Shown here piece after piece: positions 34,117-42,576 of a stretch of 64,000 nt of DNA; within the stretch, counting starts at the first letter, position 1, and each line of letters starts with the position of its first letter. The DNA is from Rhodospirillales bacterium (GTDB taxonomy: Bacteria; Pseudomonadota; Alphaproteobacteria; Rhodospirillales; WMHbin7). Position numbers and translations under genes: made by a program. The notes below the pieces were generated by a model. The model did no database searches. It had not been told where the DNA came from and worked only from the letters and a program-made list of their open reading frames with translations. The stretch lies in the NCBI GenBank assembly GCA_016214125.1, contig JACRPC010000036.1, positions 1 to 64,000 of the forward strand, in the 5' to 3' direction.

Positions 34117-35955
34117 TTATTGGGCGATGGTGATTTCGCCGGTGGTGCCGTTGACGCGGATGTTCATGCCGGTCTTGATGATCGAGGTGGCGTGACCCGT
34201 GCCCACCACCGCCGGCATGCCGTATTCGCGGCAAACGATGGCGGCGTGGCTCATCACCCCGCCGACATCGGTGACGCAGGCCTTGATCTTGACGAAGGCC
34301 GGCGCCCACGAGGGCGAGGTGGTCGGCGCCACCAGGATTTCGCCTTCCTCGAGCTGGCGGATGTCGGCGACGGTTCGGCAGACGCGTGCCTTGCCCTCGA
34401 CGGTACCCGGACTGCCCGCGAAGCCGGTGAACTCCTTGATCGAGGCGATGTCCTTGGCCTCGCGCACCTTGGCCCAGGCCGCCAACGACTGGTTGGTGAT
34501 GCCCCACAGAACGACGGTGAAGGGCTCCTGAATCACCTCCGGCGCCTTGCCCAGGGCCGGCGGCGGCTTCCATTCGCGGAACTTCTTCATGCAGGTCTTG
34601 CGGAACTCGATCTCCTTGGGCCAGATCTGCGGCCCGCGCGGCCCGACATTGGTGGCCCAGGCGGTGACCAGATCCCAAAGCGCGTCCTTGATCTCGGAAC
34701 GCTTCAGGTACCAGATGTCCTCGACGTCGGCGATGAAGCCGTGCGCCTTCATGATCGCGCCCACTTCGCGCACCTTGTTCCAGAACACCGAATGGAACCA
34801 GTGTTCGACGTAGAACAGGTGATTTTCGACATAGGGGAAGACGGTCTTGGCGGTGCCCAGCATCTGATCGAAGGTGGCGCGGGCCGCGTCGTCGGTGATC
34901 AGCGCCCGGTATTCGCCGGTGACGCGGTCGCGTTCCTTGCGCACCGCCTCCAGGGGTCGCTCGATCGACTGACCCTTGCGGATCTTGTCGATGTAGATGC
35001 CGATCGAGGACAGGGGCACGTCGAGATCGTCGTTCCACGATTTGTCGTGATGGTACCAGCCGGTGCCGGTGGAGACCCAGAACCAGGGATAGCGGGCCTT
35101 CTCGAAGGCGGCCAGCCATTGCTGCCCGGCGGGGGTCTTCTTCAATTCCGCCGAAGCGGCCGTGAAGGTCGGCTTGGACACCACGGCGCCGTCGACGCCC
35201 AGTTCCACCGCCTTGCGCGCCAGATTCTTCAGCTCTTCGTCGGGCTGATACATGATGACGTCGATGCCCGAGATCATCTGGGTGATGCGCTGGGTGGGAA
35301 TGTCGGGGAACTGCTTCTGGCAGAAATCCATGAAGGTGACGTAGGCGGCGTAGCCGAGATTGAGGAATTCGAAATGGTATTGCCAGCAGCGGATGCCGAG
35401 ATCGATCAGCTCGTCATAGGCCTTCAAGAGGTGATAGCCCTTCGATTCGCCCAGCGCGTCGTCGACGACGTTCTTGGCTTCCATGTCGGGCAAGGGCTCG
35501 ATCTTGATCGCTTCCAGGCTGGCGATGGTGGCCTTGATCTTGGTTTCCCACTTGGCGACCAGCTTGTCCCAGTTCTGGTAGTAGTAGCCGGCGCGCTCGA
35601 GGAACGGACCGACGCGGGCCTCGATCTCCTTGGGGTTGGTGACCGGCACCGGCGTGATGTAGATGTAGCCGTTGATGATGCGGTGATCGACCCCGAAGAC
35701 CGGCGGCACCGAGAAGATGCGGGTGTTGTACTGCGACAGCGCCAGGAACCAGGCTTCGTCCCAGATCATGTCGAACGGATAGATCGGTTCCGGATAGTGC
35801 AGGCCGTCATAGAACCAGAACATGTCCTTTTCGTACTGGTTGCGCTTGGCGTCGTCGGTGGTGAACGGGTACTGGTACGGATACATCCGCTGCCAGCCCT
35901 CGGTTCCCGGGATATCCTTGAACTCGTGCGGGTTCGGAAAGTTTTGATTGGCCAT
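34117..35955 (-). CDS. ppsA: Phenylphosphate synthase subunit 1 (phosphohistidine)
   Basis: A 612-residue protein (about 70 kDa). The C-terminal swivelling domain carries GGVMSHAAIVCREYGMPAVV with the phosphorylatable His570, as in PEP synthase. The long N-terminal part is specific to phenylphosphate synthases. In Thauera the 70-kDa protein 1 carries the phosphohistidine and hands the phosphate to phenol. It is the first gene after the sigma-54 promoter at 36161-36177. The 5' untranslated region would be about 190 nt. Confidence 0.88.
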   Translation of the reverse strand: MANQNFPNPHEFKDIPGTEGWQRMYPYQYPFTTDDAKRNQYEKDMFWFYDGLHYPEPIYPFDMIWDEAWFLALSQYNTRIFSVPPVFGVDHRIINGYIYITPVPVTNPKEIEARVGPFLERAGYYYQNWDKLVAKWETKIKATIASLEAIKIEPLPDMEAKNVVDDALGESKGYHLLKAYDELIDLGIRCWQYHFEFLNLGYAAYVTFMDFCQKQFPDIPTQRITQMISGIDVIMYQPDEELKNLARKAVELGVDGAVVSKPTFTAASAELKKTPAGQQWLAAFEKARYPWFWVSTGTGWYHHDKSWNDDLDVPLSSIGIYIDKIRKGQSIERPLEAVRKERDRVTGEYRALITDDAARATFDQMLGTAKTVFPYVENHLFYVEHWFHSVFWNKVREVGAIMKAHGFIADVEDIWYLKRSEIKDALWDLVTAWATNVGPRGPQIWPKEIEFRKTCMKKFREWKPPPALGKAPEVIQEPFTVVLWGITNQSLAAWAKVREAKDIASIKEFTGFAGSPGTVEGKARVCRTVADIRQLEEGEILVAPTTSPSWAPAFVKIKACVTDVGGVMSHAAIVCREYGMPAVVGTGHATSIIKTGMNIRVNGTTGEITIAQ

Positions 35956-36160
35956 GGTGCTTCCACCCTTTCAAACGGTTATGGTTAACCATTCATCCTT
36001 GGTTCGAGCGACGCGGTCGTGGGATTGCGCCTGCCGGCGCAGCCACAACCCCATCGCTGCGTCCGCAGGGCTTTCTGCCCGGCGGCCGTTGTCTGGCTCA
36101 GTTTTTCTCGGGGAGCGTCCTTATCGTTCTTGGCTGCTCCCTCCCTGTGCCCCTTCTTAG

Positions 36161-36177
36161 CGCAAGGGTCGTGCCAA
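36161..36177 (-). promoter_or_regulatory. Sigma-54 (-24/-12) promoter of ppsA
   Basis: On the minus strand TTGGCACGACCCTTGCG matches the RpoN consensus TGGCACG-N4-TTGC. The invariant GG and GC are separated by the correct 10 nt. Transcription would start near 36150 and run into ppsA. The adjacent activator with a GAFTGA motif and rpoN itself (48010) support the assignment. Confidence 0.85.
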
Positions 36178-36302
36178 GAATCGCCGCGCCAATTCTTGTG
36201 CGCCGCAAGAGGCCCGCTTTAAACGCGGAATCAGATGACTTGGAAACGATTTGGAGTGCTTCTTTGCAGACGAGAGGCGCCGCGCCTCTTCTTTGCCTGA
36301 TG

Positions 36303-36367
36303 AAATGATGAATTCATTTGCGCACTCCTTCGAAGCCGTGTGATGATTTGGTGAATTAATCAATTAA
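36303..36367. promoter_or_regulatory. Candidate upstream activator sites
   Basis: AAATGA (36303-36308) and TCATTT (36314-36319) form a perfect dyad with an embedded palindrome ATGAATTCAT (36308-36317). TTAAT-CA-ATTAA (36356-36367) is a second dyad. They lie about 130-200 bp upstream of the -24/-12 element, the usual distance for XylR/DmpR-type enhancer sites, and have a similar AT-rich TTAATCAATTAA flavour. Confidence 0.45.
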
Positions 36368-36423
36368 AACACGAACAATAAGCCGATGGCCGTGGGAAAT
36401 GGCCGAAGGCGCTGGGAGGACGA

Positions 36424-38211
36424 ATGACGGAAGCCCCCTTGGCGGCGCCGCGCCCGATCGACAAGGGCCGGCTGGCGACCGGCCGGCTGGCGCAAACCGA
36501 CGACAGTCTGGAACGCGCCTATCCCGACATCGGCGATCTGGCGGCCCGGTTGCGTTTTGCCTTTCGTGACGGGCGCATCTGGTTCGACAACCAGCGCGTG
36601 GCGCTGGTCCATCTCTCGACGTTGGAATCGCTTAGGCGCGAATTGATCGACACGCTGGGCGCCGGCGAGGCGCGCGGCTTTCTCACCCGCATGGGCTACA
36701 GCTCGGGGGCGCGTGACGCCACGCTGGCACGCAAGCTGCGCCCCAACCATGCGCTGCGCGACGCCTTTTTGGTCGGGCCGCAATTGCGCCTCTTGCAAGG
36801 CGTGGTGTCGATGGAGCCGGTGCGTCTGGAAATCGATGTCGCCGCCGGCCATTTCCTGGGCGAGTTCGTCTGGCCGGAATCCTTCGAGGTCGATTCCCAT
36901 CTGTCGACCTATGGGCCGTCGAGCGCGCCGGTCTGCTGGATGCAGATCGGCTATGCCTGCGGCTACGCCAGCACCTTTCTCGGCCGCCCGGTGCTGTTCA
37001 AGGAAATGGAATGCCGGGCCAGCGGCGCGCCGCATTGCCGGGCGCTGGGCAAGCCGATCGAGCAATGGGACGATATCGACGCCGATCTGGCCGCCTTGCA
37101 GCCCGCACCCTTCGCCAACCGCTTCACCGCAAGGCGGCGCACCACCGGGCCGGCAGCGGCGCGGGAAACGGTGGTGCTCGACGATCTGGTCGGCGTCTCG
37201 GCCGGCTTCGTCGGCGCCTGCCATTTGCTCACCAAGGTCGCCGACACCGACGCCACGGTGCTGTTCCTGGGCGAAACCGGGGTCGGCAAGGAGCGCTTCG
37301 CCCACACGCTGCACCGGATCGGACGGCGCGCCGACAAGCCCTTTGTCGCCGTCAATTGCGCCGCCATTCCCGACAATCTGATCGAATCGGAACTGTTCGG
37401 GGTCGAGAAGGGCGCCTTCACCGGCGCCTTGGCCTCACGGGCCGGGCGTTTCGAGCGCGCCCATGGCGGCACGCTGTTCCTGGACGAGGTGGGCGCGCTG
37501 TCCTTGCCCGCCCAGGTCAAGCTGTTGCGCGCCTTGCAATCGCGCGAGATCGAGCGCGTCGGCGATCGCCAGACCCGCCATGTCGACATCCGCCTGGTGG
37601 CGGCCACCAATCTCGATCTCGATCGGGCGGTGGCGCGCGGCGAATTCCGCGACGATCTGCTGTTCCGCCTCAACATCTTCCCCATCCGCATCCCGCCCTT
37701 GCGCGAGCGGCGCGACGACATCCCCCTTCTGCTCGATCACTTCTTGCACACATTCGCCACCCTGCATCGGCGCGAGGTGACCGGCTTCACCGAAACGGCC
37801 ATTCAGGCGCTGTACGACTACGATTATCCCGGCAACATCCGCGAGCTTGAGAACCTGATCGAACGGGCGGTAATCCTGTCGGACGGCCGTGGGGCGCCGA
37901 TCGATCTGTGCCACCTGCAGACCATGGGGCGGCCGATCGCCCAAGCCGCTCCCCGCGAACCGCTGGCGGCCGAACGCGCCGACGCCCCAGCGGCCGCCGG
38001 CAAGCCGATGGTCGAACGCCTTTTGGAAACCGGCCTGTCGATCGAGGCCTTCGAGGACGAGTTGATGGACGCCGCGGTCAACCGAGCCGGCGGCAATCTG
38101 GCGCGCGCCGCCCGCATGCTGGGTCTGACCCGCCCGCAGCTCGCCTATCGCCTGAAGCGCAAGGGCAACCCGGTTGCCGAGGCGGAGAGCGGCGGGTCGA
38201 CGCCGAATTAA
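36424..38211 (+). CDS. XylR/DmpR/PoxR-type sigma-54 activator
   Basis: A 595-residue regulator. An XylR-type N-terminal sensor (about 37-150) and a V4R domain with Cys171, 179, 197 and 205 make up the aromatic-effector module. A sigma-54 AAA+ domain follows, with Walker A GETGVGKE (283-290) and GAFTGA (330-335). The C-terminus is a Fis-type helix-turn-helix (NLARAARMLGLTRPQLAYRL). Relatives bind phenols directly and then activate RpoN promoters. GGGAGGA precedes ATG 36424. It is divergent from ppsA, the expected target. Phenol as the effector is inferred. Confidence 0.9.
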   Translation: MTEAPLAAPRPIDKGRLATGRLAQTDDSLERAYPDIGDLAARLRFAFRDGRIWFDNQRVALVHLSTLESLRRELIDTLGAGEARGFLTRMGYSSGARDATLARKLRPNHALRDAFLVGPQLRLLQGVVSMEPVRLEIDVAAGHFLGEFVWPESFEVDSHLSTYGPSSAPVCWMQIGYACGYASTFLGRPVLFKEMECRASGAPHCRALGKPIEQWDDIDADLAALQPAPFANRFTARRRTTGPAAARETVVLDDLVGVSAGFVGACHLLTKVADTDATVLFLGETGVGKERFAHTLHRIGRRADKPFVAVNCAAIPDNLIESELFGVEKGAFTGALASRAGRFERAHGGTLFLDEVGALSLPAQVKLLRALQSREIERVGDRQTRHVDIRLVAATNLDLDRAVARGEFRDDLLFRLNIFPIRIPPLRERRDDIPLLLDHFLHTFATLHRREVTGFTETAIQALYDYDYPGNIRELENLIERAVILSDGRGAPIDLCHLQTMGRPIAQAAPREPLAAERADAPAAAGKPMVERLLETGLSIEAFEDELMDAAVNRAGGNLARAARMLGLTRPQLAYRLKRKGNPVAEAESGGSTPN

Positions 38212-38456
38212 AGGTTGATGCGGAAGCCGGTGAATTGGGAAGCCCAACTGGCGAATTGGTCGACCTTGTCCCAGTTGTAACCGATCAGGAGGAAAAGAAG
38301 AATGATGACGATGGCGTTGAAGGCCGCCATCAGCGGAACGGTGGTCTTCTGCTTTTCGGCCTTGCGCCGTTGTTCTTCCAGCAAACGCTCCTGCACGCGC
38401 CGCCTGGCGCGTTCTTCATAGTCTTGGATTTCCTTAAGCGAGCGTTCTTCGGCCAT
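38208..38456 (-). CDS. Small membrane protein with coiled coil, unknown
   Basis: An 82-residue protein not recognised. A charged helical region rich in Glu, Arg and Lys (about 1-40, likely coiled coil) precedes one membrane segment (VPLMAAFNAIVIILLFLLIGYNW) and a short aromatic tail. It is probably an inner-membrane protein with the helix in the cytoplasm. Its 3' end overlaps the activator gene by 4 bp. Confidence 0.6.
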   Translation of the reverse strand: MAEERSLKEIQDYEERARRRVQERLLEEQRRKAEKQKTTVPLMAAFNAIVIILLFLLIGYNWDKVDQFASWASQFTGFRINL

Positions 38457-38599
38457 CGGAGCGTCCGTCTGCGGGCGGTCTTACAGATTCTGGATGGCCC
38501 CTAGCTTACCTCCGGATATCGGCCATTTCAATATTTGCTGAAGAAATTCATTGCGATCACAATAAAAAGCGATCGATTATCTTCTTGGCCCGCTAACAA

Positions 38600-39103
38600 C
38601 TATTTGACGCCGCAGGCCTTGCCGATCTCGCCATAAGCGGCGCCGAAGCCCGATAGGGAATAGCTGTCCTGCGTGGGTTTGCCTTTCGCCGGAGTGGCGC
38701 GAATCACCAGCGTTTGACCTTTTTGCATGGCGCTGACCAAGAGCTTGTCATCGCCGGAACGCGCCCAGGCGGTATCGCCCTTGGCAAAAAGCTTGATCTT
38801 GGTCGGGCCCACTTCCGCTTCGACCTCCGACCCGTCCTTGAGGGCGAAGCCGGGCGTCAGGCTGACGATGTTGGCGCTTTTGCCCGGACCGTGCGTCACC
38901 AGCAAAAAGGCTTCGCCGCGTCCGGACGGCTCGGCCCCTTTCTTTTTGGCCATGCTGGCCGCGTAACAGACTTTGCCCGCCTTTTCGTTATAGGCGAAGG
39001 ATTCCCAATCGCCGTTCCGCCCCAGAGACTTGCTCGGCTGGGCGAAGGCGGGCCCGGCAATCGCCAAGGCCAGGGCGGTCAACAAAGGAAGGGAACGCAG
39101 CAT
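38600..39103 (-). CDS. IalB-like (invasion-associated locus B) periplasmic protein
   Basis: A 167-residue protein with a signal peptide (MLRSLPLLTALALAIAGPAFAQ) and an IalB-type domain: WESFAYNEKAGKVCYAASM, then VSLTPGFALKDGSEVEAEVG and SGFGAAYGEIGKACGVK. The two Cys probably form a disulfide. The family is widespread in alphaproteobacteria and its biochemical role is unclear. The start is set by the signal peptide at 39103; the frame upstream is not coding. Confidence 0.8.
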   Translation of the reverse strand: MLRSLPLLTALALAIAGPAFAQPSKSLGRNGDWESFAYNEKAGKVCYAASMAKKKGAEPSGRGEAFLLVTHGPGKSANIVSLTPGFALKDGSEVEAEVGPTKIKLFAKGDTAWARSGDDKLLVSAMQKGQTLVIRATPAKGKPTQDSYSLSGFGAAYGEIGKACGVK

Positions 39104-39179
39104 TTCGGTTATCCGGAACGGTTGGCACCATCCCGAGATTGGCCGAAAACGGTAAAGAACCGGTTTACCGGGATCGGAA

Positions 39180-39569
39180 TTAGCTTTCCATCGCCAAGGC
39201 GCGGGCCAGTTGGCTGATGGCGTCTTGATAACGCTCATTGCCGATTTGGCTGAAATTGCGCGCCAGTTCCAAGCACATACGCTGTCGGGCGGTGAGATCG
39301 CCGGTCTTCTCGGCCTCGATCCCTTCATAGAAATAGCCGATCGGCACCGACAGCACCTGGGAGATTTCAAACAGCCGGCCGGCCGAGATGCGGTTGATGC
39401 CGCGCTCGTACTTGTGCGCCTGCTGATAGGTGACGCCAATCATGTCGGCCATCTGCTGCTGGCTTAACCCCAGCATGATACGCCGCTCCCGAATGCGTGC
39501 CCCGACATGGCGATCGATCGCGCTGGCACGGTTGATCGGCTGAGCGGCTTCGTCCTCGACTTTGGTCAT
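39180..39569 (-). CDS. Xre-family regulator (PraR/SinR-like)
   Basis: A 129-residue regulator with a helix-turn-helix (RIRERRIMLGLSQQQMADMIGVTYQQAHKYERG) and a helical C-terminus with a tail ending in ISQLARALAMES. It resembles the alphaproteobacterial PraR/PhrR group that controls surface and biofilm genes. It is transcribed toward the IalB-like gene with a gap of about 75 bp. An AT-rich 150-bp region precedes it. Confidence 0.8.
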   Translation of the reverse strand: MTKVEDEAAQPINRASAIDRHVGARIRERRIMLGLSQQQMADMIGVTYQQAHKYERGINRISAGRLFEISQVLSVPIGYFYEGIEAEKTGDLTARQRMCLELARNFSQIGNERYQDAISQLARALAMES

Positions 39570-39719
39570 GGGATGGCAACCGAAAATTTGGGTTCTGACC
39601 CGCCAATGGCCGGTCTTGCTTTTTTGATCCTAAATAAATATTCATTCGCAAGTAAAGGGTTAATGATCCAAGTTTTTCAAAAAGAGACAAACAATACAGA
39701 AAAGGTCAGAATCAATCAT

Positions 39720-40340
39720 TCAGGCGGATAGATTTACCCTTTCGGGATAAGTAGGTTCACTTAATCCAATGAGTATTTCCGAGCCAGTGAATTGGATTTT
39801 CGGTTCTCTTTCGGCGCGGGGGGCTCGCCGATAGGCTTCCAGGCCGCGTTCGAAACGGCCGGGATCGGGCGCCGAGGGAGCCGGATCGGCTTCGCTTGCC
39901 AATTGCTGGGCCGAAAAGCCGATGGCCGCAAAGAAGGGGCCGCGGTCATTGCGCGAGAGCCGGGCCGCCTGGCTCAGATAATCGCCTGAAATATCGGTTT
40001 TTTCTGGAAGCGGCGGCTCCTTCGGCTGGAAGGGGACCGCAGCCGCCGTTTGTCGGCCACCATCCCGATCGCCGGCCGCCTGAGCGCGTTTTCCGTCCTC
40101 GGCGGTCTTCGGCCGCGCCAAAATCGTCGCCAAACGATCGGGTTCGCCGAAGGACGATCCGGCACCCGATTGGCGACGCTCATCGGCCCGGCCGCGTTGG
40201 ATCGGCTCGACGAGGGTGCGGACGTTCAAAATGAGCGGATCGAGGGCCAAGGGCCGACTCCAATCCCGTGGAACGGAACTGTCTAATTTATCCCAGGCCC
40301 GAAGCGGGCACCAGAAAAGGCCCCCCACCGCGCCGGACAA
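39720..40340 (-). CDS. Hypothetical protein
   Basis: A 206-residue open frame not matched to any family I recognise. It is rich in Ala, Arg, Pro and Gly and low in hydrophobic segments, with a more ordered patch (DYLSQAARLSRNDRGPFFAAIGFSAQQL). Base composition resembles coding DNA of the region. The start is uncertain; a later start is possible. It may be a real lineage-specific gene. Confidence 0.4.
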   Translation of the reverse strand: MSGAVGGLFWCPLRAWDKLDSSVPRDWSRPLALDPLILNVRTLVEPIQRGRADERRQSGAGSSFGEPDRLATILARPKTAEDGKRAQAAGDRDGGRQTAAAVPFQPKEPPLPEKTDISGDYLSQAARLSRNDRGPFFAAIGFSAQQLASEADPAPSAPDPGRFERGLEAYRRAPRAEREPKIQFTGSEILIGLSEPTYPERVNLSA

Positions 40341-40388
40341 ATATTTTTTTCGCCGTTAAATCTTGGGTAACGATTTCGACCGGACCGC

Positions 40389-41975
40389 TCAGACTTCCGG
40401 CAACACTTTCGACAATTGCTCGAAGGTGAGCTGCTCGCGCTTGGCCTCGTCGAGATAGGACATGCCGATGCCGTATTCCGCCCAACGCTTCTTGATCTGG
40501 CGCTCCAGCGCCACCGGAATGGTGTTGACCGGCGGAAAGCGCCGATCGCCCCAATCGGGGTTGCGCTCGAATTCCCAGTTGCGCGTGGCGTCGATCAGCA
40601 CCCGGGTCCATTGGCCGGTGCCGTACTTGGCCGGGTTGGCCTGGTCGCGCGGCGTCGAGGGATCGAGCACCGAACCGAAGGTGGGCCCGAAGGTAAGAAG
40701 CTGGCCCTGGCCGGCATTGACCCGAAAAGCCATCGCCCAATCGAGCGCCGCCGGATCGCGCAGGTCGATGTCCTCTTCCACCACCATCACGTTCTTGAAG
40801 AACCACTGGCCGGCGCTGGTGCCCCACAGCGCGGTCGCCACCTGCTGGGCGTGGCCGCGATAGGCCTTGCGGATCTGCACGACGATGTTGGTGCCGGTGC
40901 TGACCGGCGCCATCCAGACGTCGGTGACGTTGGCCACCCCGGCCGCCTCCAGCATGTTCCAGGCGATCGCCGACCAGGAATAGGCGCAGAGCACCGAATC
41001 CTCGCTGGGAAAGCCCGGCCGCGCCCCTTCCAGGGCGCCGCGCAAGATCGGCTGGTCGCGGTGGGTGATGGCGGTGACCTTCAGGACCGGCTTCGGCGTC
41101 GGTTTGCCGCCGCAATAGCCCGGATATTCGCCGAAGGGGCCTTCGACCATGAAGGTGGCCGGATCGGGATCGATATATCCCTCGACCACGATTTCGGCCG
41201 AAGCCGGCACCTCGAGATCGACCGTCTCGCAACGCACCAGATCGACCGGGCGGCCCAGGATGGCGCCCATCATGTCCCACTCGCAGATGTGCTTGGGAAA
41301 GGGGCTGCCGGCGCAGAACGGCATCACATCGTGCCAGCCATGGGCGATCGCCACCTCGAGCCGCTGGCGCTTTTCCTTCACTTGCAGGAAATGGCCGCCC
41401 CAGCCCTGGGTGGGTATCAGCAGCTTGCCGATCTTGTCACGATCAAGCACCTGGCCGCGATAGAGTCCGACATTGGGCCGTCCGGTGCGCGCATCCTTGG
41501 TGACGACGCCGCAGAAGGTGTCAAGGAAGCGCCCCCCATCCAAATGGTGCCATTTCGGCACCGGGAAATCGTAAAGATCGATCGCCCTTCCCTTGAGGAT
41601 GTTCTCTTTGACCGGACCCGATTTGACACGCCGGGGCGGAATCGGCTTCTGGTAGGTCTCCTTGAGATGGCGGACGATCGCCCGATCAGGGGTGTCGGCG
41701 GGCAGGCCCAGCATCAAGAGCACCTGGCGCCGATTGCTCATGCCGCAGGTGAAAAAACGTGTGCAGCGGCCCTTTTCGTAATCCTTGATGTTCTCGAACA
41801 AAAGGCCCGGACCGCCCATCGACAGGTTGATGCGCGCCAAGGCGCCGATTTCCTGATCCCAATCGACCTTGGCGCCGATGCGGCGCAATTCGCCCGCCTT
41901 CTCAAGATCGGCAAGCCAGGTCCGCAGGCTGGGTCCGGATTCCTTTTTTGGGGCCCGCTTCGTCGTCTTCGCCAT
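40389..41975 (-). CDS. Second UbiD-family (de)carboxylase
   Basis: A 528-residue UbiD-type enzyme with Arg173 (PNVGLYRGQ), Glu278 and Glu283 (VEGPFGEYPGY), the prenyl-FMN catalytic set. It differs clearly from the enzyme at 31431-32918. It is 3 bp downstream of a 4HBT thioesterase gene, so the two form an operon. It could be the second phenylphosphate carboxylase subunit or act on another hydroxy- or phthalate-type aromatic acid. The N-terminus is Lys-rich. Confidence 0.85.
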   Translation of the reverse strand: MAKTTKRAPKKESGPSLRTWLADLEKAGELRRIGAKVDWDQEIGALARINLSMGGPGLLFENIKDYEKGRCTRFFTCGMSNRRQVLLMLGLPADTPDRAIVRHLKETYQKPIPPRRVKSGPVKENILKGRAIDLYDFPVPKWHHLDGGRFLDTFCGVVTKDARTGRPNVGLYRGQVLDRDKIGKLLIPTQGWGGHFLQVKEKRQRLEVAIAHGWHDVMPFCAGSPFPKHICEWDMMGAILGRPVDLVRCETVDLEVPASAEIVVEGYIDPDPATFMVEGPFGEYPGYCGGKPTPKPVLKVTAITHRDQPILRGALEGARPGFPSEDSVLCAYSWSAIAWNMLEAAGVANVTDVWMAPVSTGTNIVVQIRKAYRGHAQQVATALWGTSAGQWFFKNVMVVEEDIDLRDPAALDWAMAFRVNAGQGQLLTFGPTFGSVLDPSTPRDQANPAKYGTGQWTRVLIDATRNWEFERNPDWGDRRFPPVNTIPVALERQIKKRWAEYGIGMSYLDEAKREQLTFEQLSKVLPEV

Positions 41976-41978
41976 GCC

Positions 41979-42497
41979 TTACCCCCCTTGCCTTTTCGTG
42001 CTCCTCTTGGCGGCGCGGGCCGCCTTGCGGCAGGATTCCCGATAGCTCTCCAACCCGGCGCGCATCCAGGCGGGAACCGGGATGCCGCGAAAGCGCTTGG
42101 GATCGACGGTACAGCAAACCTGGATCACCCGGAAGGCGATCTTGCCGTCGATGCGGACCGCGTCCATCGTGAAGGTGATCGATTTGTTGCCGATTTTCTT
42201 GACCCCAACGACGAGATCAATGCGGTCGTCGGGATGAAGCGGATTGAAATAGGTGCATTCGGTGTAGACATTGGGCGTCCCCACCGCGCTCCGGAGTTTG
42301 AAATTGTTGAAGTACCAGGACGAGCCCAGCCAATCGCGGTACCAAGCATCAAGAGCTTCGTTGGCGTAGACGATGGCGCGCGGCGTGTAGATGACCGCCG
42401 CCGGATCGCAATCGCCCCAGCCCACGACTTTCTTGTACCGGAAAGGCGCCGGAGGGAAGGGGGAGGCTTGGGATGGGGTGGTCGTGCGCCCGGCCAT
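41979..42497 (-). CDS. 4-hydroxybenzoyl-CoA thioesterase-family protein
   Basis: A 172-residue hot-dog-fold enzyme with the 4HBT motif GWGDCDPAAVIYTPRAIVYAN, in which the second Asp (GDCDP) is the catalytic candidate. It probably cleaves an aromatic or related acyl-CoA. It is paired with a UbiD-type gene. ATG 42497 is chosen over 42530 because the upstream codons overlap an operator-like dyad. Confidence 0.8.
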   Translation of the reverse strand: MAGRTTTPSQASPFPPAPFRYKKVVGWGDCDPAAVIYTPRAIVYANEALDAWYRDWLGSSWYFNNFKLRSAVGTPNVYTECTYFNPLHPDDRIDLVVGVKKIGNKSITFTMDAVRIDGKIAFRVIQVCCTVDPKRFRGIPVPAWMRAGLESYRESCRKAARAAKRSTKRQGG

Positions 42498-42514
42498 GTT
42501 GCGTCCGCCTGCGA

Positions 42515-42558
42515 TTAGTTGCGGATGCAATCAACGCACAGGCGCCGGGGCCTGTCAA
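42515..42558 (-). promoter_or_regulatory. Promoter and operator-like dyad of the thioesterase/UbiD operon
   Basis: On the minus strand TTGACA (42558-42553) is followed 17 nt later by GTTGAT, a weak -10. It overlaps the dyad TTGATTGC-ATCC-GCAACTAA (42534-42515), with 6 of 8 symmetric pairs. GTTGC/GCAAC-type dyads are typical of MarR regulators that sense aromatic acyl-CoAs. The regulator is not in the window. Confidence 0.5.
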
Positions 42559-42576
42559 TCGTGTGCAAACAAGGCC

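Larger units (their letters stand above)
35956..36423. other. Divergent regulatory region of the phenol module
   Basis: This 468-bp gap has no gene. From the ppsA side it holds the ppsA leader, a -24/-12 promoter (36161-36177), a hairpin AGAGGCGC-C-GCGCCTCT (36273-36289), and AT-rich dyads (36303-36319 and 36356-36367) next to the activator gene. This is the normal layout for an enhancer-dependent promoter with its activator encoded divergently. Confidence 0.7.

Noticed and set aside
36157-36363. A 68-codon open frame inside the pps promoter region
   Set aside because: It overlaps the -24/-12 promoter and dyads, has no ribosome-binding site, and shows no recognisable domain.
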